Source: Lucinisca nassula (lineage: Eukaryota; Mollusca; Bivalvia; Lucinida; Lucinidae). Taken from it: a stretch of 64,000 nt of DNA. Where the stretch lies: NCBI GenBank assembly GCA_963580285.1, contig CAUZLF010000692.1, positions 124,001 through 188,000 of the forward strand, read 5' to 3'. The notes below the pieces were generated by a model. It was given only the letters and a program-made list of their open reading frames with translations. It was not told the origin of the DNA and did no database searches. Shown in pieces: positions 36,030-48,069 of this stretch (the first letter of the stretch is position 1; the number at the start of each line of letters is the position of its first letter). The position numbers and the translations under genes were made by a program.

Positions 36030-37350
36030 ATAATCATTATACATGTATAGGCCTGACACCACTGTAGGTTCAAGGCTCCCTCGGGTTACTAAGGCTTCTA
36101 AGTTCTCTGGATACTAGTTTTCGCCCATCTTTGATTATAATTCGTGTAGGTCACCTGGCATTAGTTACTGACATTGACCCATCTTAATCAAATGCTAGAA
36201 ATGCCAGTGTGTGTGTGTGTGTTCTAAGATGGCAGACACCTTTGATTGATGATCAGCTCAAAATAAGTGAAACTTGAATTTAGTGCCTAATGTTGTGTCT
36301 AAAAATAGCTGGGTGGGTGACAAACAGTGTTGACCCTGATGAGATGCCATATTCTGCAGCATCTCATCTAGATCTTCAATTTTTGCTCAGGCCTCATTAT
36401 TGCCACAGTTTTGGAAGAAAAAGTGGGAATATTATAATCGTCTTTGCCGTCCATATGTCTGTCTTACCGGTTAACACCTATTAGACCATTTAGGGTAGAA
36501 ACTTGTAACCTTAGATCCAGGAACTGATAGATCTTCGGTTGGTTTGGCAAGTGCATGGCACTTTCAGAATTTTGATCCCACTCCTGCGGGTGGGGCCAGA
36601 GAGAGGGGCCCCGGGGAATCAAAAATCAAAGTTTTCAGAACATTGTCATGTAACATATCAAATCGAATGACATGATGAGTAGAATACATTGCAATCAAAG
36701 TTTGACTCCTCTGGTCAATGTGGAGGTCACCAGAGGTAAAAAAAATAACCAATACCCCCTCCATGACGCTTCCTGGATAACTCCTCCTAGACCATTAGAG
36801 ATTGGAACTTGAATCCTCAGAATCAATGTGGAGGTCTGATAGATCTTCAGAATTTTGATCCCATCTCTGGGGTGGGGTCAAAAATCAAAGTTTTCAGAAC
36901 AGGGTCATGTAACATATCAAATCAAATGGAAGCATGGCGAGAATACTCAAATCTGAGGGAGGCAATTACTGAAGATGATGATGATGTTTTCAAATATCAG
37001 TATTTTTTTATGAAACAAGCACCTTATCTGGAGCTATATGGCCTGTCTGCTCCAGTACATCTGTTTAATACATCTTTAAATATTGGCTGTCATCAGGTTG
37101 TGGTGCACTGTAGTGAATAAATAATTTCAGTAGTAGGTGTAAGTCTGACCATTGGAAGCATAGCTAGGTTAATTGATCTGTTATCAGGGACAGTTCAGCA
37201 AAGTTAACTCTTGTCCTGTTGAATAGATTAATTTTACCTCACCTTCTGGCTTTCAACCAATCAGATTACATCATGTAATTTATTCCTTCAAATTCATGAA
37301 CTGAATATCAAACATTGTAGATACTGATTTGATGGCTTCAGAATCCATCT

Positions 37351-37794
37351 GGGGCCAGTTGTTCCAAACTAATGACGTCATTAGTTCCAAACTAATGACG
37401 TCATTAGTTAACATATCGTTAGAAGCCTCTGTGGTATAGTGGTTAAGCTACTCGCCTTGTAAATCAGGGTTCGCAGGATCAATCCCGGGCTTCTCCAGAC
37501 TTTCGGATGAGTCTTTAAACCGAGGTCCCGTCTCCGTATGACCTTAGCTGTTGGTTTGACGTAAAACTAAAACATTCACTCAGTTAACATATCCTTAAAA
37601 CTTTAATCATTTAATATGGCAATTATGCTAATATTTTTGCTGAAAAAAAGTGAGCAGCTTTCGCATGTGAGCAGCTTTTGCATATGCAAAAGCTGCTCAC
37701 ATTTTTTCAGCAAAAATAACAACAATTTTAGACATTAAACATGCTAGAGTAGTTAGCAATTTGATCACTAACAAGGTTTTGAATAACTGGGCCC
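37351..37794. mobile_element. Hairpin MITE, GGGGCCAGTTGTTC family, with a SINE inside
   Basis: Ends GGGGCCAGTTGTTCCAAA and GAATAACTGGGCCC. The central hairpin carries TGAGCAGCTTTTGCATATGC and its complement. Relatives lie at 43440-43684, 43718-43951 and 47482-47770. A SINE at 37421-37581 is nested inside. Confidence 0.75.
37421..37581 (+). repeat. tRNA-headed SINE, family C, with target-site duplication
   Basis: A-box-like TGTGGTATAGTGGTTAAGC and B-box-like GGATCAATCCCGGGC; the body has AGACTTTCGGATGAGTCTTT. It is flanked by 15-bp direct repeats, AGTTAACATATCGTT at 37406 and AGTTAACATATCCTT at 37582, one mismatch apart. That is the target-site duplication left by LINE-driven insertion. An older piece lies at about 51070-51200. 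Confidence 0.8.
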
Positions 37795-37919
37795 TGATGT
37801 GTATCTACACTGTTTTCAAAAGGTTGTGCACATCCTGGTCCAGTGGGACAAGAGTTATTTGCCCTTTCACAAAAGCTGACTAATTGTTGTGCCTGCTTTA
37901 AGCATGGCCCGACATAGGA

Positions 37920-38553
37920 GTTGAATTTTCCATCGGTTCGTCAAGCCTTCAATATTTGTGACCACCCTAACTTTCACCCTAATGTAAGAGTCCATTTCTC
38001 AAGAACTATAAGAGCTTCATTAATGATACTTGGGACAATATTGCATCTAGGAATAGCAACTTCAATGCAAGCATCCATATCTCACCTTGACCCACATTTC
38101 ATTGTTCACTAACTTTCTGAATTATTGCGACCACCCTAACTTTCACACTAATGTAAGAGTCCATTTTTCGATATCTATAAGAGCTTCATTAATGTTACTT
38201 GGTACAAGCTTGCATCTAGGAATAGCAACTTCAATGCAAGCATTCATATCTTACTGTGATCCACATTTCATGGTTCACTGACTTTGTGAATTGTTGCCAC
38301 CACCCTAATTGACGTGTAAACCGGGTTTACACGTAAGTTAGGGTGGTGGCAATAATTCACAAATGACTCTTACAGTAAGAGTCCATTTCTCGGGAACTAT
38401 AAGTGCTTCATTGATGATACTTGGTACAAGCTTGCATCTAGGAGTGACAACTTTTATGCAGGCATCCATGTTTGACCATGAGTTAGATTTTATGGTTCAT
38501 TGACTTTGCACCCCCACAGGCGCGACACAGCCTTCGGCGGAATTCTTGTTTTA
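37920..38553. repeat. Tandem-repeat element, about 190-bp units
   Basis: Three units carry TGTAAGAGTCCATTTCTC, ACTATAAGAGCTTCATTAATG and TTGCATCTAGGAATAGCAAC. The close is GGCGCGACACAGCCTTCGGC with ATTCTTGTTT. A hairpin of ACCCTAATTGACGTGTAAAC and its complement sits near 38310-38345. A disrupted relative frames 48070-50823. Confidence 0.65.
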
Positions 38554-38795
38554 TATGTACCATGGAAATCCTAAAAGTTTGGAAACCTTGCTGTAATTCT
38601 TCTAAATTTTAACAAATTTGCTTCACGATCCAGCAAAGAGTCCAAAAGATGCAGACGGAATGGCAAACAGTATAGATCCTGATCAGACTGCCCCTGAAGG
38701 AGCAGTCTGATCTGGGTCTGCACTGTTTGCTTAGGCTACCTGTCCCAATGCTAGGTATCATTACGGTATCTGTTCATTCCTTTCTTATATTTCAG

Positions 38796-38885
38796 AGTGG
38801 CAATGTAAATATTCAGTCTAAGAATGGAAGTATCGTCAGTGAGAAGGTTCTGCAGGGAAATTTGAGCCTCACAACAAACAGTGGG
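38796..38885 (+). CDS. FAM185A: FAM185A-like protein, exon 3
   Basis: Exactly 30 codons between acceptor TTATATTTCAG (ends 38795) and donor GTAAGA (38886). The product begins SGNVNIQSKNGSIVSEKVLQ and ends LSLTTNSG. The alternation of small polar residues with valine or isoleucine is that of a DUF4097-type beta-helix repeat turn. Phase 0 on both sides fits exons 2 and 4. The exon lies close to two hairpin-MITE cores (38660-38735 and 39010-39080), so repeats flank it tightly but spare it. Confidence 0.8.
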
Positions 38886-39394
38886 GTAAGAAGCACCATT
38901 TACTGCAAACCAAAAAATTCTTAAACAAATTGGGATACCTTGAAGACTTGCTGTAATTCTTCTAAAATGTTAACAAATTTCTTTTACAATCCAGCAAAGA
39001 ATCGTAGAAGTGAAGATGGAATGGCAAACAGTGTAGACCCTGATCAGAAGGAGCAGTCTGATCTGGGTCCCCATTGTTTGCTTGGACCTGTGTGTCCTAA
39101 TACTTGGGATCATTATGGTAACACATATGCATAAGGAAAATGTATTTTGCTAAGAAAAGGTCACCTAAAATAATTTATAAATATCATATTGGCTATCCTA
39201 AAAGGCAACAGTTTGGTTTCAGTATTTATTGTGATAGAAGTTTGGATGCCTTAACTACATGTTGTTGTGTATACACTGAGTCCATGAGTCCTAATGATTA
39301 AGAGTACATGCTATTACCCACTAGGCTTGGGAAGTCCATTGTATGCACTGTTTGGTGTATATAATCTATACATTTTGGGGATCCATCCTTAACA

Positions 39395-39600
39395 TAGCAA
39401 CAGATATGGTAAGTATTTTGTGAAGATTGAAGGATATTTTTTGTCAGTTGTCCATAAAAACCTATGATGTGGGTATTCATTAGAACTGCATCGCTGAGGG
39501 GTTCTAATGAGTACCCACAACATAGGTTTGTATGGAGAAATATGGGAAAACTATCTACCAATTATCACAAAATACCAACCTTATCTGTTGCTATGTATTA
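39395..39600. mobile_element. Hairpin MITE, AACAGATAAGG family
   Basis: Starts near AACATAGCAACAGATATGG and ends near CCTTATCTGTTGCTATG. A hairpin centre around GCATCGCTGAGG has arms containing GTGGGTATTCATTAGAAC. It is followed at 39600-39741 by a copy of the GATCAGATGGCTTCTTCAGA hairpin family ending in GGACAAGGGTTAA. 39742-40160 has no gene. Confidence 0.6.
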
Positions 39601-40227
39601 CACTGATCATTGCAACAAATTCATAAACTGAATGACAAACAATGAAGATCCAGATCAGATGGCTTCTTCAGAAGCCATCTGATCTGGATCTGCATTGTTT
39701 GAAAGATCAGAAATATCCAGGCTCAGCAGGACAAGGGTTAATAGTGAAAACTTCCATATGATATTCAGCATTAAATGTGTGTACAGTTTGTTTATAGTTG
39801 GCACAAAAGCAAGACAAATTTAACTATGCAAATAATTAAGTCCAAACGTCATGTGATGCCTATGTGTAAGAATGTTAAACAACTTTTTAAATTTATTTAT
39901 CAAATTTGACATAAAATGGTGTGACAATTTGTAATGTTTTTCAAATATTTTGTAGTCAAATAAGTTTAATGGGTAGGAACTACAGCATGATGCAGTTGCC
40001 TCATGAATAATGAATCTAGAACAATGTACACAGTTGTCCTTCCAGGCAGACTAGATGCAGCTTTAGACCGAGTGTATTGGAAGAGCCTGAGAAAAGAACC
40101 CTTCTGGAATGCCCCTACTTCTGTCTGTTTGAAATCTCTTCTGATTTTATGTTCCACTTTTTTAGCTCACCATTGCCGAAGGCTCCGGGGGAGCTTACAG
40201 TATAGGCTCTGGTCTGTCATCTGTATC

Positions 40228-40482
40228 GGCTCCCGCCCATAGGGGCTTTAAGAAATATATGGGCTGCATGATGCTTCCACGCAGAGCTGAATCCGGCCCG
40301 CACACTAGTACTGGTAAACCGTCCATGCTAATAATTCCTATTGGTTTCATTGGGCGACAGGGCTTGAGATGTCATTTCATCTCAATGTCGGGTAAAAGTC
40401 CCACGAAATTGGAAGCAATGTCTATAAAATAACCTTTACAGTGTTGACGGGGAAGTTAAAACCTCAAATCAAACAAACAAAA
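40228..40482 (+). repeat. SINE, family A, copy 3
   Basis: Matches 1088-1401 from GCCCATAGGGGCTTTAAG to the AATCAAACAAACAAA tail, with an internal deletion of about 50 bp. It is nested near the left end of the outer element, between two copies of a CTGTCATCTGTATCG segment (40212 and 40484) that look like its target-site duplication. Confidence 0.75.
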
Positions 40483-40922
40483 CTGTCATCTGTATCGTCA
40501 TCAACATTTTTAAACAATGCCTCCTGAAACCACTGGGCCAATTGAAACCAAATTACATGTGGAACCTAAATTTGGTGGGCGATTAAAAGTTTGTTCATGA
40601 GATCTTGGTCACATGACCAAGATGACCACCATGCCCATATATGGAAAAAAAAACTTTAACCAAATGACAGACAGATAGTCTTGAAACTTGGTATGCAGCA
40701 CCATGGACTGGACCCTACCAAGTTTGTTCAAATGATGTCAAGGTCAAATTTGGTCACTTAGACATTTGTTTGAAAAGAAAAAAGCAAAACAGAAGATTTT
40801 TCTGATTGCATGGTAGCCTGTGGCATCAGAAATGATATTTGTAATCAGCTGAATGGACTTTTTCAGTTCCAGTTTATCAGATTTTTACTGACCTTTGTTC
40901 TGGATAGATTGGATTCAGTATT

Positions 40923-42584
40923 TTTAGCTCACCGTCAGGCAGTGACGAGGTGAGCTTTTGGGATCACTTTTTGTCTGTCGTGTGTCCGTGCTTGCATGCG
41001 TGCGTAAACAATTTCTTCAAATTACATCTCCTCCTAAACCACTGATTGGATTTTGACCAAACTTCACAGGAATGATCCTTAGGTGGTCCCCTTTCAAAGT
41101 TGTTCAAATGGTTCTTGTCCGTTGCACATATAGGTCACAGGAGCCAAAAATAGATTTTTTTCACCGAAAACTTAAAAAATCTTCTTCTCTGAAACCGCAA
41201 GGCCCAGGTCTTTGATATTTGGTTTGAAGCTTCATCTAGTGGACCCCTACCAAGATTGTTCAAATTATAGTGCTGGAGCCAAAAATGCCCCCGCCCTGGG
41301 GCCCTTTGGTTTTACATCGGCTTATATAGGGAAAATCTTTAAAAATCTTCTCCTCTGAAACCGCAAGACCCAGGTCTTTGATATTTGGTATGAAGCTTAA
41401 TCTAGTGGACCCCTACCAAGATTGTTCAAATTATAGTGCTGGGGCAAAAAAATGCCCCCGCCCCGAGCCCTTTGGTTTTACATGGGCTTATATAGGGAAA
41501 ATCTTTAAAAATCTTCTTCTCTGAAACTGCAAGGCCTAGGTCTTTGACATTTGGTATGAAGCGTTTATCTTGTGGACCTCTACCAAGATTGTTCAGATTA
41601 TAGCCCTGGGGCCAAAAATGCCCCGCTCCGGGGCCCTTTGGTTTTATATAGCCTTATATAGGGAAAATCTTGAAAAATCTTCTTCTCTGAAACCACAAGG
41701 CCTAGGTCTTTGATATTTGGTATGAAGCTTCAGCTAGTGGACCTCTACCAAGATTGTTCAAATTATAGCCCTGAGACAAAAAATGCCCCCTGCTCCGGGG
41801 CCCTTTGGTTTTACATAGACTTATATAGGGAAAATCTTTAAAAATCTTCTTCTATGAAACGACAAGGCCTAGGTCTTTGATATTTGATGTGAAATTTCAT
41901 CTAGTGGACCTCTATCAAGATTGTTCAAATTATAGCCCTGGGGCCAAAAATGCCCCCGCCCCGAGACCCTTTGGTTTTACATAGACTTATAAAGGGAAAT
42001 CTTTAAAAATATTCTTTTCTGAAACTGCAAGGCCCATGTCTTTGATATTTGGTATGGAGCTTCAGCTAGTGGACCTCTACCAAGATTGTTCAAATTATAG
42101 CCCTCGGGCCACAAATGCCGCCGCCCAGGGCCCTTTGGTTTTACATAGACTTATATAGAGATAATCTTTGAAAATCTTCTTCTCTAAAACAGCAAGGCCC
42201 ATATCTTTGATATTTGGTGTGAAGCTTCATCTAGTGGACCTCTATCAAGATTGTTTAAATTATAGCCCTGAGGCCAAAAATACCTCCGCCCGGGGGCCAT
42301 TTGGTTTAACATAGGCTTATGTGGGAATATCTTTAAAAAAATCTTCTCTGAAACTGCAAGGCCAAGGTCTTTGATATTTGGTGTGTAGCTTCATCTAGTG
42401 GACCTTTGCCAAGATTGTTCAAATTATAGCCTTTGTTGATATTTGGTATGAAGCTTCACCTTTTTAGACCTCCCTCAACATTATGCACATTATAACCCTG
42501 GGGTCAATAATGGCCCTTCCCAGGGCCCACTTGTTACTCTATTGATCAGGTGAGCGCCCCAGGGCCATCATGGCCCTCTTGTTA
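40923..42584. mobile_element. 1.66-kb AGCTCAC-ended element, 165-bp array (nested)
   Basis: Opens with TTAGCTCACCGTCAGGCAGT, ends with GGGCCATCATGGCCCTCTTG. It has about eight units of the same array as 23116-26056. It has only one kind of array, where the 23.1-kb copy has two. Confidence 0.75.
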
Positions 42585-43439
42585 TCTTCTCCACACAAAC
42601 TGCTGGATTGATTGAAACCAACTTACATGTGGCGCCTCTCTGGAAAGGGAGAACAAAAGTTTGTTCGTAAGAAGTGGGTCACATGACCAATATGGCCACC
42701 ATGCCCGTATATGGTAAAATCTCTAAAATCTTTTTTTAGGAACCAAATGACCAATGATCTTGGGACTTTGTATGCAGCATCAGAGACTCAGGCCCTACTG
42801 ACTTTGTTCAAATGATAACCTTTGGTTGACCTTGACATGTTTTACATCAAGGTCTTCACTTAGTGGATTTTTCCGATTGCATGGTAGCCAATGGCATCAG
42901 AAATGATATTTGCAATCAGCTGAATGGAAATTTAGCAATTCAGAGGCCAGGGTTAATAAGGTCAAGGTCATTTATTGACCTTTTGTCCTGGGTGGCTTAG
43001 ATTCAGTATTTTTATCTTCTTTTCCACTTAAACTGCTGGGTTGATTGAAATCAAGTTACATTTGGAGCCTTTATGGGATGGGGGAAGAAAAGTTTGTTCA
43101 TAAAGACCCATGCTCATATATGGTAAAATCATTAAAAATATTCTCCTCCAGAAACACTTGGAAATATTTAGGGACTTGGGGCCCCACCAAGTTTGTTCAA
43201 CTGATGACCTTTGGTTGACCTGGACCTGTTTTATGTCAAGGTCATATATGGTCGCTGAGACATTTGTATGGATATAAGGCAAATATAATCGGCTGAATAT
43301 AAGTTTATTAATTCCAAAGGTCAAGGTCATTTGATGACCTTTGCCCTGGATGACTTTGATGCAATATTTTCATCTTCTCCACTAAAACTGCTGTGCTGAT
43401 TGAAAGCAAATTACATGAAGACAGTGTAGAAGTTGATCA

Positions 43440-43951
43440 GGCCCCAATTGTTCAAAACTAACGACATCGTTAGTTAACGTATCGTTAAAACTTTGATCAT
43501 TAAATATGGCAAATATGCTGAACTTTTTGCTGAAAAAATGTGAGCAGCTTTTTCAGACGCAAAAGCTGCTCACATTTTTTCAGCAAAAATACAAAAATTT
43601 ACGATATTGTACTTGCTAGAAGAGTTAACAATATGACCACTCACGAGCTCGTTAAGCTAACGATGCTTTGAACAACTGGCCCCAGATTGATATGGTCTGA
43701 CTACATCTAGCCTTCTAGGGCCAGTTGTCCAAAACTAACTATATGTCCTTAGTTAAATATTGTTGAAATTTTGATTGTTTAATATGGCAAATGTGCTAAT
43801 ATTTTTGCTGGAAAAATGTGAGCAGCAAAATCTGCTCACTTTTTTCAGCAAAAATACCAAAGTTTAGATATTGTACTTGCTAGAATAGTTAACATTCTAA
43901 TATACTACTAACGAGCTCATTAAGCTAATGAGGCTTTGAACAAGTGGGCCC
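43440..43951. mobile_element. Two adjacent GGGGCCAGTTGTTC-family hairpin MITEs
   Basis: Copy 1 spans 43440-43684 and copy 2 spans 43718-43951. Each has ATATGGCAAAT-type left flank sequence and the TGTGAGCAGC hairpin made with the GCAAAAATAC arm. Copy 2 is more diverged. Both lie just before exon 4. Confidence 0.7.
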
Positions 43952-44029
43952 TGATCCTTCAAAGCTTGTTAACAGTTACTGGTATTCGATGCTTGGGTTC
44001 ATTATCTGTTTTGTACACTTTGCTTTTAG

Positions 44030-44210
44030 GACATAGTAGCTGGCAAACTTCAAGGTCAGGAGGTCAGTTGTCAGACAGAAGAGGGAAACATCAGTATTAA
44101 GTCAGTCTATGCAGATAGTTCCAGATTTAAATCTACATCTGGTTCGGTTGTGTTAACTAGTTGCCATGGAAACACTTCAGTTGATATCAAGAGTGGTGAT
44201 CTCAGTGTGG
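44030..44210 (+). CDS. FAM185A: FAM185A-like protein, exon 4
   Basis: The longest internal exon: 60 codons plus one base, from acceptor TTGCTTTTAG (ends 44029) to donor GTAAGC at 44211. The product begins DIVAGKLQGQEVSCQTEEGN and continues through SVYADSSRFKSTSGSVVLTS to VDIKSGDLSVG. The repeated S/T-G and alternating hydrophobics again fit an adhesin-like beta-helix. It leaves phase 1, as exon 5 requires. Because all four joins keep frame without stops, the gene model is strong even though the introns are 5 to 18 kb. Confidence 0.85.
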
Positions 44211-44533
44211 GTAAGCTAAATTTACACAGAATAACAGATAAGTTTTTAACATTTTTTGTACCAAATGGAATCTTCCTCCTTATATATAGCAGGAGTTCAT
44301 TTCTAAATTTAGGGGAGTCAGGTTATTCTAAAAATTTATTTGGAAAATGACTGAACTTTTAGCAAACAGTGGAGGCCCTGATCAGACGCCGCATTCTGCG
44401 GTGTCTGATCTGGTGGTTATTCAATCATTTTAATTAGGAATTTAAGCAAATACCCTGCTTATCTGTGCCTCTGCTACTCATACCAGCAAACGTTAACCTT
44501 TCGGTATCTGTTCCTGACAAGCAGGCAGCATAT

Positions 44534-44765
44534 TTAACCCATTCAGAACCGGAAACGCCTAAAGGGGTACCTTGGCAAACAGTGCAGGCCCAGATCAGAT
44601 GCCGCAGGATGCAGCATCTGATCAGGCAGGGCCTCCACTGTTTGCTAAAAGTTCAGTCATTTTCCACATAAATTTTGATGGAAACACAACCTGATACCCC
44701 TAAATTTTGAAATAGACTCTTGCTATATATATGGAAGAAGATTCCATTTGGTACAAAAAGGGTTA
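44534..44765. mobile_element. Hairpin MITE, TTAACCC..GGGTTAA family
   Basis: Ends TTAACCCATTCAGAACC and TTTGGTACAAAAAGGGTTAA. Inside is the hairpin of CAGGCCCAGATCAGATGCCG and its partner. Other copies: 51399-51626 and the split copy 48161-50687. A related lone hairpin core is at 44365-44420. Confidence 0.75.
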
Positions 44766-44776
44766 AAGTATTTGTT

Positions 44777-47054
44777 TTTAGCTCACCTGTCACGTAGTGA
44801 AGAGGTGAGCTTTTGGGATCACTTGTTGTCCGTCGTGCGTGCGTAAACTTTTTCTTCAAACGACATCTCCTCCTATACCAGTGAATGGATTTTGATATAA
44901 TTTCACAGGAATGTTCCTTGGATGACCCTCTTTCAAAATTGCCTAAATCATTCCGCTCCGTTAAACAAAATGGCCGCCAGAGCTAAAAATAGAAAAACCT
45001 TTAAATGACATCTCCTCCTAGGCAAATGACCCGATTTGAAAAGAATTTCACAGGAATGTTCCTTGAGTGACCCTCTTTCAAAATTGCCTAAATCATTCTG
45101 CTCCGTTAAACAAAATGGCCGCCAGAGCTAAAAATAGATAAACCTTTAAGTGACATCTCTGCCTATGCAAATGGTTCGATTTGAAAATAATGTCACAGGA
45201 ATGTTCCTTGAGTGACCCTCTTTCAAAATGGGCTAAATCGTTCTGCTCCGTTAAACAAAATGGCCGCCTGAGCTAAAAATAGAAAAACCTTTAAATGACA
45301 TCTCCCCCTAGGCAAATGGCCCGATTTGAAAATAATTTCCCAGGAATGTTCCTTGAGTGACCCACTTTCAAAATTGCCTAAATCGTTAAACACAATTGCC
45401 GCCAGAGCTAAAAATAGAAAAACCTTTAAATGACATCTCCTCCTTGGCAAATGGTCAGATTTGAAAATAATTTCAGAGGAATGTTCCTTGAGTGACCCTC
45501 TTTCAAAATTGCCAAAATAGCTCTGCTCCGTTAAACAAAATGGCCACCTGAGCTAAAAATAGAAAAACCTTTAAATGACATCTCCCCCTAGGCAAATGGA
45601 CCTATTTGAAAATAATTTCACAGGTATGTTCCTTGAGTGACCCTCTTTCAAAATTGCCAAAATCGTTCTGCTCTGTTAAACAAAATGGCTGCCAGAGCTA
45701 AAAATAGAAAAAACCTTTCAATGACATCTCCTATGCAAATGGCCCGATTTGAAAATAATTTCCCAGGAATATTCCTTGTGTGACCCACTTTCAAAATTGC
45801 CTCAGTTAAACACAATGGCCACCAGAGCTAAAAATAGAAAATCCTTTAAATGACATCTCCTCCTTGGCTAATGGCCAGATTTGAAAATAATTTCAGAGGA
45901 ATGTTCCTTGAGTGACCCTCTTTCAAAACTGCCAAAATCGTTCTGCTCCGTTAAACAAAATGGCCACCTGAGCTAAAAATAGAAAAACCTTTAAATGACA
46001 TATCCCCCTAGGCAAATGGACCTATTTGAAAATAATTTCACAGGAATGTTCCTTGAGTGACCCTCTTTCAAAATTGGCTAAATCGTTCCGCTCCTTTAAA
46101 TAAAATAGCCACCAGAGCTAAAAATAGAAAAACCTTTAAATGACTTCCCCTCCTAGGCAAATGGCCCAATTTGAAAATAATTTCACAGGAATGTTCCTTT
46201 AGTAACCCTCTTTCAAAGTTGCCTAAATCGTTCCACTCCGTTAAATAAAAATGGAAAAACCTTTAAATGAGATCTCCTCCTTGGCAAATGGCCTGATATG
46301 AAAAGAATTTCACAGGATTTGTTCCTTGAGTGACCCTCTTTCAAAATTGCCAAAATCATTCTGCTCCTTTGAACAAAATGGCCGCCAGAGCTAAAAAAAG
46401 TAAAACCTTTAAATGACATCTCCTAGGCAAATGGCCTGATTTGAAAATAATATCACAGGAATGTTCCTTGAGTGACCCTCTTTCAAAATTGCCTAAATGG
46501 TTCGGCTTAGTTAAACAAAATGGCCACCAGAGCTAAAAATAGAAAAACCTTTAAATGACATCTCCTCCTAGGCAAATGGCCCCGATTTGAAAATAACTTC
46601 ACAGGAATGTTCCTTGAGTGACCCTCTTTCAAAATTGCCTAAATCATTCTGCTCCATTAAACAAAATGGCTGCCAGAACTTAAAATAGAAAAACCTTTTA
46701 ATGACATCTGCTAGGCAATTGGCTGGATTTGAAAATATTTTCAGAGGAATGTTCCTTGAATGACCCTCTTTCAAAATTGCCTAAATTGTTTGGCTCCATT
46801 AAACAAAATGGTCACCACAGCTAAAAATAGAAAAACCTTTAAATTACATCTCCTCCTCGGCAAATAGCTCGATTTGAAAATAATTTCACAGGAATGTTCC
46901 TTGAGAGACCCTCTTTGAAAATTGCCAAAATCGTTCTGCTCTGCTAAACAAAATGGTCACTGCAGCTAAAAATAGAAAAACCTTCAAATGACTCCTCCTC
47001 CTTCATTTCCATAAGCTTTGAATGATTCAGGGCCATCATGGCCCTCCTTCTCTT
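44777..47054. mobile_element. 2.3-kb AGCTCAC-ended element with a 140-bp array
   Basis: Opens with TTTAGCTCACCTGTCACGTA, closes with CAGGGCCATCATGGCCCTCC. It has about 15 units of roughly 140 bp: GAGCTAAAAATAGAAAAACC, TTTAAATGACATCTCCTCC, CACAGGAATGTTCCTTGAGT, AAACAAAATGGCCGCC. The ends are shared with the 23.1-kb element, but the array is unrelated. 47055-47480 holds no gene. Confidence 0.75.
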
Positions 47055-47481
47055 ATTTCCTCTGAAAAAAAAAAAAAAATAGATTGTTATTCTGCCTGCT
47101 GTAAAGGTAAGCATGGTAAAGTCTTAAATTTGGCTCAATGACTTCATGCATGAAGTTACGTCAAGGTCTTCTCTACGGTATATGTTTGAGAGCAGCAAGG
47201 GCTCTGGGCATAACATTATGATAGCAAACTTTTTCATATGATAACAGAGCTGTGAGACATTATAAAAAATAAGTACATTCTTTCATATGGATTATAGTTT
47301 TCTGAGGAAAATGTTCTTTTATTTATATTCCAGACATTGTACCCACAACCTATGTCTTCGAACAGAAATAACAAAAACGATGTTCACACCTGTAAACCCC
47401 AGTTTTGACTAAATAAGGGGGTTTCAATGGTGTTTCTTTCACAGTCTTGTTATCATGATGCCTTTATAGCTCAATTCACCT

Positions 47482-47770
47482 GGGCCCAGTTGTTCAAATC
47501 ATTGTTTTCTTAACAAGCTTGTTAGCGGACAAAATGTTAAGTGTCCTAGTAAGTTAAATGTGTAATACAGTGGTATTTTAGCTGGAAAAATTTTCAGCAA
47601 ACTAGTAAGAAAAGGACACTCTAGAAAGGTCACAATCCAAAAACGCAGCTGTCTCAAGTCACCTATAGAAAGTGTCACAGAGGCAGTATCAGCATATTTG
47701 TCATATTAAATGATCAAAGTTTTAACAATATTTTAACTGAAGGCATTGTTTCTTTGGAACAACTGGCCCC
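47482..47770. mobile_element. GGGGCCAGTTGTTC-family MITE, diverged
   Basis: Ends GGGCCCAGTTGTTCAAA and GGAACAACTGGCCCC match the family, but the internal hairpin is replaced by other sequence. 47771-48069 has no gene. Confidence 0.6.
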
Positions 47771-48069
47771 TGTTGCCATTCCCTCCCTTCCTCTCGTTCA
47801 AGAAGAGCAGTTGTCAGATAATGGTGAAATATATGCATATTAATGGTTACTAGCTTCTAAAGATACAATGTATAAGCCTGCCTAGGAAAAGTGTGGTTAG
47901 GAGTACTGACTAGCACATTTTGACATTAATTGTGTTGACTGGGCTGCAAAATTATTCATCATCCATTTGTAATGTCATGTTATGAACATTGTGTTGCTAT
48001 TGTTAATGGTTTGTCAATTAATCAGTGTGTTTGACTAAATCTGTGTTTGTCACATCTGTTCTAAGTGTG

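Larger units (their letters stand above)
40162..43400. mobile_element. AGCTCAC-ended element split by another element and a SINE
   Basis: Outer element: opens with TTTAGCTCACCATTGCCGAA and contains units of roughly 370 bp (GATTCAGTATTTTTATCTTC, TTGATTGAAA, CACATGACCA). It is interrupted by SINE family A at 40228-40482. At 40923-42584 it is interrupted by a complete element of the 23.1-kb type, which entered the GATTCAGTATTTTT|ATCTTC site of a unit. Its right end is unclear. Confidence 0.65.

Noticed and set aside
36290..37120. Possible extra FAM185A exons in intron 2
   Set aside because: The frames lie in two copies of a repeat and lack paired splice sites; exons 2 and 3 already join in phase 0.
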